Part shown: piece after piece, positions 1 through 9,135 of the stretch
Layout: every line of letters starts with the position of its first letter
How positions within the stretch are numbered: the stretch's first letter is position 1
NCBI GenBank assembly: GCA_940337035.1
Contig: OW679195.1
Location: 172,704,015-172,768,014, forward strand
Origin: Agriotes lineatus
Lineage: Eukaryota > Arthropoda > Insecta > Coleoptera > Elateridae
Length of the DNA stretch: 64,000 nt
Direction: 5' to 3'
The notes under the pieces: model-generated
What the model was told of the DNA's origin: nothing
Databases searched by the model: none
The model's input: only the letters and a program-made list of their open reading frames with translations
Made by a program: the position numbers and the translations under genes

Positions 1-279
1 GTTTGTTTGTCTGTTAATGGACAAGGTCTAGGTATGCGGAGTACCAGGTACCTTAGACACCGACTGCCTTGGTTATATGGTCAAAGTCCTACAATAAGGA
101 AAGTCGATCACATTTTACTTTTACACTTACACATACTTTATCTACCCCTAATGTTAAAGTGCTATTTTATCTACCCTTGCTGTTAAAGTAACACATGATC
201 TTTTGTTTTGAGTCGGTTAAAGCACACTTAACATTTGCTATAGAAAAAAAATATTTTAATTTTAAAACTTATTTATATA

Positions 280-489
280 CAGTCGCGGCCAATAAAACCG
301 GGAAACCCGTTGTCAACATGAGCAATTATTCTCGCCTTATCCGTATTTACAATATGTGCCGGCATGTTTCAGAATAGAATAATGACTTTTGATGACATTT
401 ATTAATTAGAATTGTCGATGTCAGCAATTTTTTGTCGCATTTTGAGAATTAGGTCAAAAATAGTGTCCCATTTTTTTTGGTCGCGACTG
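280..489. mobile_element. MITE with TA target duplication, Tc1/mariner type
   Basis: A 210-bp element with terminal inverted repeats reading CAGTCGCGGCC at the left and, inverted, CAGTCGCGACC at the right. A TA dinucleotide flanks both sides (278-279 and 490-491), the target duplication typical of Tc1/mariner transposons. It has no coding capacity, so it would depend on a transposase made elsewhere. The small open frames over it look like chance. Confidence 0.7.
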
Positions 490-840
490 TAACTAAATGT
501 ATGTATTGGAACAAAATTTATATGCCACACGTGAATAATAGATATTTATGAGTCAACCGAGGGTAAAAAACATGAATATCTCCCATGGTGCATACAATAT
601 TTTATTTACTAGCATATTAGTAAGAATAGTATGAAATTTCAAAATGTATAATGACATTTAAAATTAGCATATTTAAGTAACATCAAGGGTTGCCTCAATG
701 TATGGTTGCTAAGACATGGTATATAGTTGCATGGTTACCAAGAGTTTGAGGGAGAAAAAATTTGACAGGTCCCTTGGGAGTTATGAGTAGCTTTTCATAT
801 TTTGTTTCTATGACGAAAATATACAATATCACCTTGCTAA

Positions 841-934
841 TAAATAAAGAGATTTAATCCATTTGGGGAAAGTATCTCACTCGGCTTCGCCTCTGAGCTG
901 TTTTCCCTTATGGATAAAATGCCTCTTTATTTAC
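841..934. repeat. Short inverted-repeat element
   Basis: Arms of about 35 bp (841-876 and 900-934) are inverted copies of each other, starting TAAATAAAGAG on each strand, around a GC-richer core that itself contains a cggcttcgcc hairpin. It is probably a small MITE. No clear target duplication was found. Confidence 0.45.
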
Positions 935-1164
935 GTGTACCATCATACATAAGTAACTATTAAATAGGTAATGATACCATTTGGTTATATACTAGTTCCT
1001 ATAGTAGTTGCTATGTTGCTATGGATTATTTAGTATATTTTCCATGACCAGGAGTAGAAGTCGGTTTCTATAGCATCAAAATTGTGACAGAAGTAAAACA
1101 TTTACTCCCTAGAGACTAAATAAGACAAAAATTTCCATAGGGTATTTTCATTATGACTGACACG

Positions 1165-1260
1165 ATTATGTCAAATTCGAGGTTATCAGGTTAGGTTTTG
1201 CGTCAGTTTTGACACAAACTGACGCAAAACCTAACCTGCTAACCTCGAATTTGACATAAT
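1165..1260. repeat. Long hairpin repeat, 45-bp arms
   Basis: Arms 1165-1209 and 1216-1260 are inverted copies with a single mismatch around a 6-base spacer. The arm carries ggttaggttttgcgtcag. The same hairpin recurs near 51.7 kb and 56.5 kb. Confidence 0.75.
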
Positions 1261-1406
1261 TGTGAGCTCTTGTCCTAGTGACTTACAGTGCCACCAACTT
1301 TAAACTTTACCATAGGCTACTAATTTTAAAATAATTGTAACTAAAATGTCAATAAATGACGTTTAAAAAAACGGGTTTTCGTTTTAAATCTTCCTGCAAA
1401 GTGAAA

Positions 1407-1506
1407 AAATAGTATATGCAACTCGGAGAGAATGTTATTTTGCTTCAGAAATTGTACCTCAGCAAAATAACGCATTTCTCTCCCTCATTGCATAATCTAC
1501 TATTAT
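1407..1506. mobile_element. Small MITE nested in the composite repeat
   Basis: About 100 bp with imperfect terminal inverted repeats (TAGTATATGCAA on one side, TAGTAGATTATGCAA inverted on the other) and internal inverted GAGAGAA and TATTTTGCT blocks. A copy lies at about 57488-57568, in a different position within the composite repeat. That relocation argues that it moves independently. Confidence 0.55.
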
Positions 1507-2044
1507 GCACTAGTGAATAACTTAACACTTTATCCATCCTCATCATTAAAATGTTACTGTATCATGGAGATGAAAGCTTTACAAGTAGGTATCAGAAAAA
1601 AACATATTATTTTAAATTGTTCACTTTGTTAGTCTTAGTGTGAAGAAATGCTGGTTAATAAATGATGCATTAAGTAAGGCAAAATATTTGAATACAAAAT
1701 AGGTATCTATTCCAGCTGCTACACTACACTACAAGGAAATACATTCAGTGTTATCCTCCATTTTAAAAGTTAGTTAATAAGCAAAGAGCTACAGCCATTC
1801 AAGCAATATTGTACAAAACGTAGTATGTATACGTCAGAATTAGCCATGGCAGTTTTTCTGCCATTTGCTACGACATATTTCTGCGAATTTGCATTTACAA
1901 TATAAAGCTATCTTTTGAGTCCAGCAAATAGGTGGATTAACTCTAAAATAATTTCCTTATTATTTAAAATGTAAATAAAGAACTTACAGAAGAAAGAAAA
2001 TGTTTTAATGTCCTTAAAAGCGTTTAAAATTATGAACAAAATAG

Positions 2045-2195
2045 GTAAATAGTAATTTACGATACAAGTGCGTAAAGCTGCTCTTTAATCACGAGTGGGG
2101 GTAGAGTTAAAACGCTCGCTCACATGCGTTTTAAGCCCCGCGAAGTGACTAAAGATGCTATACGTATGTGTATCGTACAATATTTTATCTACGAT
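2045..2195. mobile_element. MITE with TTTACGATACA-type ends
   Basis: The left end holds tttacgatacaagtgcg. The right end holds its inverted relative, cgtatgtgtatcgtac, followed by tatctac. The interior is GC-rich and hairpin-prone. A shortened relative is visible at about 56735-56790. No coding capacity. Confidence 0.5.
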
Positions 2196-2427
2196 AGAAT
2201 CTAGAAAACACGGTAATAAATGTAAATTAGGATTAGTACCAGCAACCGGTCGCAATTTTGCGTGTTTTAAAAATTTTAAAACACGTTGCTACTGACAACA
2301 TCCCTAATGAAATCTTTTAAACACGTTACTACTGACGACGTAAACTAATGAAAACATGTTATTAAACAATCGTTTTACAAACTTAAAAGTGTCAACTAAA
2401 AGGCAATTTTACACACTGTCGTAGATA
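2190..2427. mobile_element. MITE-like unit with TATCTACGA termini, copy A
   Basis: The unit starts tctacgatagaatctag and ends cactgtcgtagata, giving short inverted termini. The same unit recurs at 57240-57491. It contains an internal palindrome, gtgttttaaaa and its inverse. No open frame. Confidence 0.5.
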
Positions 2428-2578
2428 ATAGTTATTTACTATACAAGTGGGGATAACAGCATCATTAATATACGTGTGTGTAAGTTACAAACGAGTGCGG
2501 TAGCACGAGTTATTTAAGCACACAAGTATATTAATGATGCATTATCACACATGTATTGTACAAAATTTTATCTACGAC
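2427..2578. mobile_element. MITE with ATTTACTATACAAG-type ends
   Basis: About 150 bp. The left arm contains tatacaagtgg then catcattaatatacgtg. The right arm contains their inverted relatives, ending cacatgtattgtac then tttatctacgac. It abuts the preceding unit and shares the GTAGATAA end motif. A partial relative is at about 23005-23030. Confidence 0.5.
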
Positions 2579-2659
2579 TGCCTAAAATTGAGAAAAGTGC
2601 ATTAAGAGAAATGTCAGATCTGTCATTTTCAAAAATATTTTAGTAGGGCAAATGTCATT

Positions 2660-2793
2660 ATGTCATTCATTTGACACTATTTCAGTTAGGTAATGAAGTC
2701 ATTACACAACTCAGTTGCGTAATGAAACCATTACATAACTGGGTGGTGTAATGAGCTTCATTACCTAACTGAAATAGTGTCAAATGAGTGACG
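2660..2793. repeat. Imperfect 134-bp palindrome
   Basis: Arms of about 58 bp carrying catttgacactatttcag then ttaggtaatgaag at the left, with the inverse at the right. Internal tandem copies of a gtaatga / tcattac motif add secondary hairpins. Probably a MITE or a fold-back unit. Confidence 0.55.
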
Positions 2794-2827
2794 TAATGAG
2801 TTACTTATCCCACTGGAGTAGATAAAA

Positions 2828-3115
2828 TATATTAACGTTGCTAATAATAAACAGTAAAAGGAAGCGCATAGTAATGCGAATTAGACAAATTAAAAAAGAC
2901 AATGCAGCCGATGGGATATTGAACCCGCTTGCCTAGGCGTAATCCGATTGCTAGTCAAATACCCACCTAGTGTGCTAGCTTACCGCTGAGTTATAAAGGA
3001 CACGATGCTACTACGGCCGATCGTGAATGAACTGCGCCCGATCGGGTGCCAATTAAAACGTGGCTCACTGGACGCAGGCACAGTATATGTTTATACACAG
3101 TGTGCCTCGCAGAGT
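2828..3115 (-). mobile_element. tRNA-derived SINE, copy 1
   Basis: On the minus strand a tRNA-like head spans roughly 2990-2895, with an A-box-like segment (aactcagcggtaagc) and a B-box-like segment (gggttcaatatccc). The flanks on both sides match a second copy at 7003-7288: the motif gttataaag-acac with gcccgatc on one side and cttttactg with attattagca on the other. Shared sequence beyond the tRNA-like part marks this as a SINE and not a tRNA gene. Several mismatches would prevent a normal tRNA fold. Confidence 0.55.
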
Positions 3116-3290
3116 ATCAAACATAATTATGAAAAGAACAACTATTTGCTGCGTACGCATCGAGGTACGCGATTGGTCAGAGATGAAAACAATTTGAATT
3201 TAATTTGATGTTTGCCATTATATACCAATTATGTACCTTGATACATACACAAGAAATAGTTGATCGACCAATAGTTTTTGAAAATCGAGT

Positions 3291-3791
3291 TTATATACTT
3301 ACCTTGATTTTTAATAAATCAGTTTGAATGCCTAATATAAAATGCGATTTTCTAGCTGAATTTATTTCGTGGCGATTTTTATTTTCTTTCGAAATTGACC
3401 TTCTGTGTTGTCTCGTAAGTCTTCGACTCGACAGGCCAAGCGGTAAATTTCCGGAAATCAAAATCACCACTTCGCGTGAAAATCTAGTGTTCATGCTACA
3501 CCAAACACCTTTTTTCATGCAACGTATTCTCAAACGTATGTACGATTGTGTTGTTAAAAAAATAAGACTTTTCAAATGAAGTAGATAATACAGAGTTTTA
3601 ATTAAAACATAGATTGTTGCGTCATGAAACTTTAATTGGTTTTGCAAAAACTGTCTATTGGAAGTATTCGTTTTGGTTATACTGACGTTTATGCCTAAGG
3701 CCTGACTCTTGGTTCCTGTTGAAATACAAAAACGGTGTTTTGGTATATAACTTCGTATCGTTTTGTTATTGACCCATTTAAGCCCAAACAC
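3291..3791 (-). CDS. Unrecognised 166-codon open frame
   Basis: An ATG-started minus-strand frame of 166 codons, the longest outside transposons in the left third of the window. It is lysine-, arginine- and serine-rich with no signal peptide, no clear domain and no family I recognise. The 3380-3530 part is GC-richer than its surroundings and is also open on the plus strand (3328-3579, 83 codons). This may simply be a locally stop-poor segment or a conserved non-coding patch. I would not treat it as a gene without transcript evidence. Confidence 0.12.
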   Translation of the reverse strand: MFGLKWVNNKTIRSYIPKHRFCISTGTKSQALGINVSITKTNTSNRQFLQNQLKFHDATIYVLIKTLYYLLHLKSLIFLTTQSYIRLRIRCMKKGVWCSMNTRFSREVVILISGNLPLGLSSRRLTRQHRRSISKENKNRHEINSARKSHFILGIQTDLLKIKVSI

Positions 3792-3799
3792 ATACAGAA

Positions 3800-4570
3800 T
3801 AACAACATTTATTTTTATTAAAGTTACTCAGAAAAATTTGTTGTAAACATTTTCGTTGTTATTTAAAGATTGTTTACGTATGTCTCAATCTTATTAAGTG
3901 ACTTATATTTTTTCAGTTTATAAAAATTAATAATCAATTGCGGCAACTTTCAAACGACCCTAGGAATCGTATTACTGCCTTTCTGCCAGCGGGATTTTCA
4001 TCAGAAAAAATCGTAGAACTTGCTGGCTTCATGAATAAAAGACGTAACGCATGCACCATGAGGAAACAAGAGCAGAACGGAACCGCTTTCCTCTTTCTCC
4101 GTTATGTGTCCAGTAATTTTTTTCCTTTCAGAATAATTTGAATCGCCCGCAATTAATGAGGCTGTTACACAAAACGCATGCAGAAAATTCGGTACATTTG
4201 AGCGAAGGCGGGGGCACTTAAATGCACAGTGTATTTTTTACGTAACAAGTTTGCAAGCGGTTGCCACTGTCACTTCGATATGCACGCATTCGTCCCACGA
4301 CGAGAATGTGGCCGTTTTCATTAATCGCCCCGTTTAAAAATTAATCTCAGGTATTTTCCTACCGATTCCGTTTTTTTCCTACCGGCTCACGGCAGTTAGG
4401 GTAACATAATGAGAGCTAATCAGCTCTTTGTTGCTTGTGCTTGGCTGTTGTTACGTTATCAGTTATCGCAGAGTGAAAATTTATTTAAAACCAAAAATCG
4501 TTTTGCAGCAAAAAGATCAACCAGGAACACTAATAAACGAAATAATTTCAAAATACCAAAATAATCAACA
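3800..4570. other. Unique, partly GC-rich non-coding stretch
   Basis: No gene or repeat recognised. 3990-4330 is noticeably richer in GC and CpG than the surroundings and could be conserved non-coding or regulatory DNA, but nothing in it identifies a function. Confidence 0.3.
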
Positions 4571-4576
4571 TACATA

Positions 4577-4616
4577 GTATGATGATGATGATGATTATCA
4601 TCATCACCATCATCAT
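4577..4616. repeat. (ATG)n/(CAT)n palindromic microsatellite
   Basis: About five ATG triplets run directly into about five CAT triplets, so the microsatellite is self-complementary and can form a hairpin. Confidence 0.8.
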
Positions 4617-4766
4617 ATCCTGGCCGATACGGTTACGACGATCTTTTCAATGTAGTGCTTCAATGTAGTGCTTGGTGTGATCTTTGGTGGCTGCTGCATC
4701 CTAGCTTGCTCCTAATCACCCTATCACACTTTGACAGAATAGGTCACCGTGTTCATCATAGGTATA

Positions 4767-5253
4767 TAACGGGTGTTCATAAACAGTCGTCATCCCAGTT
4801 GCCTTAAAAAACAAAATGCTATGTCTTTGATTAATTCGTCCAACACAATGAAACGTCATTGAGTACTGCCATAGCCATATATATATAATACACATATATT
4901 GCTGGTAGGGCCTGGAAACTTCAGAAAACATTACGGCGCCGACATAGTCTCACTTAGAGTATAAACGCGTCTCGTGCGCATGCGTGGGAATTCGAACTCC
5001 GCCTTTAGAAGCGAATTTTAAACTTGACCACTTCCCCATTGGGCGGACGACCCCGCCGCGCTTGCGCACAGCTCACCGTATACATCAAGGAGTTGGTTGT
5101 GTGTTTCACTTCATCGGTGAGTTTCCCACTCATAGCCGCTAGCAATATAGTAAGTATTAGATATATGGTCATAGCGCATTTTTTCTCAATATTAATAGAC
5201 ATACGTTTCTGAAGTCAAAACCTACTGGATGACGACTGTTTATGAACACCCGT
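4767..5253. mobile_element. 487-bp MITE with 24-bp inverted ends
   Basis: The terminal inverted repeats begin ACGGGTGTTCATAAACAGTC on both strands and continue with GTCATCC. Flanking TA dinucleotides fit a Tc1/mariner-like target duplication. A 65-codon minus frame inside (5202-5005) starts with a hydrophobic run that resembles a signal peptide, but it lies wholly within the element and no transposase motif is visible. It is best read as a non-autonomous element. Confidence 0.65.
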
Positions 5254-5875
5254 TATTTATTATGATATTCCTCGATCTTTGGTTTACTTCATCCCTCATT
5301 CTGTCCAGTTGTTGAATTCGGTTCTGTTCAAATGTGTCAACTCTGGTGTTAACATGATTCTTCCAGAGATTACGGTTTGTCGCCTTGCTCTCCCAAGTGG
5401 CTAAGGGTATATCATATTGTATTATGTGTCGCTCTCCATACAAGCTCAGAGTACAGTAATTGTTTTGAAAATCTATTCCAAGGAATTCTGAGTACATGTC
5501 CACACCACCGCAGCTGCTGTTGCATAAGTAGGGCTTCGGCGCTTTGCATTTGAGCTCTCCTTAGTTCACATCAAAATACATAGTATACATGGTATTTCAA
5601 AAGTAAATGGACGTAGGTAGCATCATCAGCTGTTGAAAATTTACAAGTAAAGTCGAATTCTATTCTGTTGACGTAACTTAATTAAGTATTTATTATTTGC
5701 TTGTCAACAATATTGATACAATATCGATACTTTTCCTAACATATGACACACACACAAAGTGTCTACTACAGAACATCGTAATAGAATTCGGATAACAGAT
5801 ATAAAGTATTTATGAAAAATAGTAGTAAGAAGACATAATTAGAATATAAATAGCGTCTGGTAGAAAATGTCCAAA
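5254..5875. other. Non-coding stretch, nothing recognised
   Basis: AT-rich. An 87-codon minus frame (5503-5240) begins inside this stretch but shows no recognisable domain. No repeat structure was noticed. Confidence 0.3.
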
Positions 5876-5879
5876 ATAA

Positions 5880-6085
5880 ACAGTTCAAATGATATGGTCA
5901 TATGTACGTACAGCATCTAGCGAAAAGAAAGATAGCAAAAAATATTATGGAAGCACCATAAGAGTTTAAAAGAGAAGCAGAAGACCACGATGAATATGGT
6001 CGGATATCGTTAGAAAAATGAGGAAGTGAAAAGAGAAACTCATTGAAGAAGTGCATAGAATGACACAAAGAAGGAAATAATCCCA
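5880..6085 (+). pseudogene. Decayed LINE 3' end (RTE-like endonuclease-reverse transcriptase)
   Basis: Plus-strand translation across frames gives fragments resembling the C-terminal tail of RTE-like endonuclease-reverse transcriptases: a GHV-type patch followed by a basic KRxxxRPR stretch, a W-S-D-I-V-R run and EEVHRMTQ. Multiple stops and frameshifts break it. It is an old fragment with no catalytic part left. Confidence 0.4.
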
Positions 6086-7002
6086 GAAGTAGATTAAAAA
6101 CTCAATACCTTAGGGTAGTGCTTCTCACATGTGAGAAAATGAACCAAAATTGAATAAAAGTTGCTTTTGTTTGGGTAAGAGCATATCCTGGAATAAATAC
6201 TATCAACATAGTTATTTTCTTTATTCATATATGCTCATATGTGTGTAATTGGGATCTCCGGTAGTACCCAATGTCCGAAAAAGATATAGCTGGAGTGTCG
6301 TATTTACGAAGGGGACCAAGAGAATGGATTTTCCGTTGAGGAGTTAAACAAACTAGCAGTCAATTTTATATAGGCTACTGAGCAACTAATAATATAATGA
6401 GTATGGAAATAGAAACAATGCTAAAATGAGTATAGACGCCAAGATAAAAGTAGAAGAAGAGGAGGACCATCAAAAATATCTAACTTCGTTTTACCGTTTT
6501 ACTCTAAAACCATCGTTTCTACAAATGGGAACCTTCATTACGTTCTTGATTCTTTTTTAGAAATTTTCATAATTATTGATTTATTTTTCGGAACAAATAT
6601 AATACGATTATTTGTGCATTTTTGAGTGTTATAGTTATAGCAAATCTCAACTTTAAATCTAAAACAGTTTTTAAGATTAAAAAATCGATATTTTGATTAG
6701 GTACAACCCCTTGAAGGCCTTATTTCCGAAATGTCCTTACATTTCCGACTTAAAAGATGTCATCTGTCTCTTCTTTCATCTGTCCCTTCTTAATGCATTG
6801 TCAATTATTTTTGATACTTTCTGTAGAAATATATTTACAATCAAAATTAAATAAACAGTATACAAATTTAACACAAGATCATTTATGTTCTAGCTTTTCA
6901 GCCCACCACATAGGTGGTCTTATTTTAATTATAATAAAATAATTTTGTTGTTAACGTTTTCAATAACGAACGCCAGCTGTCAAAAATGATGTACAAAATA
7001 GA
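6086..7002. other. Non-coding stretch, nothing recognised
   Basis: AT-rich sequence without supported genes. 6400-6480 is purine-rich and might be further LINE debris, but I could not establish this. Confidence 0.3.
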
Positions 7003-7288
7003 TTTAAAAAATGCCTCAAGCTGCTAATAATACACTGAAGCAGTAAAAGAAAACACTAATGCAAATAATATCCATTTTCAAAGACAAAGAAATAATGCAG
7101 CCGTGGGATTTGAACCCGCGCTCCCAGAGTGAACTGCTGTGTAGACAGACGCTTTATGCGTTGCACTAAATTCTACTGTCTGGTGTGTTTGATTATCGGT
7201 GCGTTATAAAGTACACGGTGAGGAAATGACCGAGAGTGGACGAACTGGGCCCGATCAGTGGCGATGTAAAAATGACAGACATTTATGT
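7003..7288 (-). mobile_element. tRNA-derived SINE, copy 2
   Basis: The minus-strand tRNA-like head (about 7185-7088) ends in a good B-box-like gcgggttcaaatcccac. The sequence beyond the head (cttttactgc, attattagca) and before it (gttataaagtacacg, gggcccgatc) matches SINE copy 1 near 3 kb. A MITE begins right at its outer end (7290). Confidence 0.6.
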
Positions 7289-7289
7289 A

Positions 7290-7485
7290 CAGGGGTGGTC
7301 ATGAAAGTTGGGGACATACCTATTTTATCAACATTAACTACATGAATAATAGTGAAGATTTTCAAATAATTTTTCTCTGAGCCGAAAATGATTAATTTTA
7401 CTCTTTAGAAAAAAAAATATTTGGAAAATCTTCATAATTTTATGTATGCTGGTAAAATATGTCCTCAACTTTCACGACCACCCCG
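7290..7485. mobile_element. 196-bp MITE with TA target duplication
   Basis: Ends are CAGGGGTGGTCATGAAAGTT at the left and, inverted, CGGGGTGGTCGTGAAAGTT at the right. They are flanked by TA at 7288-7289 and 7486-7487. Palindromic nearly throughout and without coding capacity. Confidence 0.75.
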
Positions 7486-9054
7486 TATAAGGTTACGTTA
7501 TTATTAACATCTGATAGTCACATTAATCATTTATAAAATTTTCACAGACAAATACTGCAAAATCTTACAAAATTCGTAATTTAGCAAAGGCCCGAGAGCT
7601 TTTTACATATAAACATATAAATTCCATGGAGTGAAAATAAACCTTTTAAACAGTTTAAATGGTCTAATGTCGTAATAATTAACCTTTGCAGCAGCAAGTC
7701 TTGGAAATTTAATTCAACCATATATAAGAGTATTCTGAAACAAATCTTTAGCTCCTGCTATTTGTTTCGCCATTTATTTATTCTTTTCCGGGCCAGCCTG
7801 TACATTCCCACTTGAATTATTTTCGCTGTATTTCGAATAATATCAAGTTTTGTCCGCGCGAAGGCGCTAGATTTGGTTTTCCCGAATTCACTTGTTATCG
7901 CTTTACGCCAGCAAACAGCGATTCGATTATTTTGGGCCATTTGATTTTCGCTTTCTGTCGAAGTAACTTGCTTCTTCGAAAGTATTCCCACGTGCTACAG
8001 CACTAATTAATAACTAATTTCGTTAGTGAGCTGATAACTAAATCAGGTATGTTTACGCTAATTGCTTGTTATCCATTTTAGTAATTTCTCTTTCTTATCA
8101 GCTTTTAGTTACCGCTTTTAGTTACCACTTTCGAGTAACTCTTTTAAACGCCGTTTTTGAGCGACTGGTTATGATATTTAGCATCATAATTGGTAATCTT
8201 GGACCCCTCACAACTTCCTCTGGAATGCCATTTTGGGGGCTTGCCGTCTGTAACACCGAGCGCCTGTCCTTTTATCAACTTTGGCCACGAGGTCTGCGCT
8301 GTTGGTGATTGTTACATTAAGATAATCCTGGACCAATTCAACGCATGCCACCGGCGTTTCTTTCAATCCAGGTTAGTCTTATTTCGACGCCCACGAATTA
8401 TTGGCTGAATCGATTTTTTCACAACGCTTCAAATTTATAATTTATTAATTTAAAACTACGCCTTATAAATCTAAAACGAAATGTACTAACCATTCATAAA
8501 TCTGTGTCTCATAAATCTAAAACATAATGTATCAATTGTTCCCTAATTTACAATTTACAAATTTATAATTTTACTAATTGAATACATATTAAGAATTTTG
8601 TAAAAAAAGTGCTTCACGCTATTTTATTGTCATTACCGAGATAACGGATAATACACACAGACAGTGATAAGCTTATCCCTTCAGTGAATTGCATTCAAAT
8701 TCAATCTAAGAGCCTAAAGGAGGTTCACATATTTCCGCTGTGAGTGTTGCATTTTCAGCACGTATAATTTATTGTATTCAGGTTATTTAATATGGTGATA
8801 AACGATTTTCCGACGCATTATTGATGTTGCCTCCAAACATGATCTGCTGATTAATAAACTTAATTGTTTGTTATTTTTTTTATTTATTTCTTGAAATCTG
8901 TGATTTCTGGCGCCCTGTGTTTTTTTGTACTATTATTAAAAGAGCTTGCAGCAGCTCAGCTGATGATAGAAATCTGCGACCCAAGGCCATCGACTTTGAC
9001 GCTAGCTAGGCCATTGCGGTAAGTAAGAAACATTTCAGAGCTACCGTGGTGTAT
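7486..9054. other. Unique non-coding stretch
   Basis: No supported gene. Open frames at 7758-7991 (minus) and 8066-8408 (plus) are short and show no domain. A strong splice-donor-like ccattgcg|gtaagtaag occurs at 9011-9027 on the plus strand and could belong to an unrecognised transcript that would include the hairpin just downstream. Confidence 0.3.
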
Positions 9055-9135
9055 AAATGATAAGGGGGTTGATCTGCGATTGTACTACCATTGTTATTAT
9101 TAGTAATCAATCGCAGGTTGGCTTTTTTATTGTTT
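9055..9135 (+). ncRNA. Candidate microRNA-precursor hairpin
   Basis: Bases 9055-9087 pair with 9101-9135 to make 33 base pairs with a single 2-base bulge (9106-9107) and a 13-base loop (9088-9100). The upper part is a perfect ctgcgattg / caatcgcag stem. The lower part holds many G-U pairs, with a GGGGG run facing a T run. Those wobble pairs hold only for RNA copied as the plus strand, since the complement would have A-C mismatches, so the strand can be assigned. Length, loop size and near-continuous pairing fit a metazoan pre-miRNA. I do not recognise either arm as a known insect microRNA. Alternatives are a MITE relic or a chance hairpin. Confidence 0.4.

Larger units (their letters stand above)
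1040..2580. repeat. Composite dispersed repeat, copy A (second copy near 56.4-57.6 kb)
   Basis: The stretch beginning ccaggagtagaagtcggttt is repeated almost word for word at 56390 onward, and later blocks (the 2190-2427 block, the 1410-1505 block) also recur at 57240-57560 but in a different order. Inside it are several nested inverted-repeat units whose outer ends share a GTAGATAA or TCTACGA motif. No coding capacity was seen. It may be a non-autonomous DNA transposon family that repeatedly receives insertions of small MITEs. Confidence 0.6.

Noticed and set aside
5005..5202. Signal-peptide-like minus frame
   Set aside because: Lies wholly inside a MITE with 24-bp inverted ends and leads nowhere.
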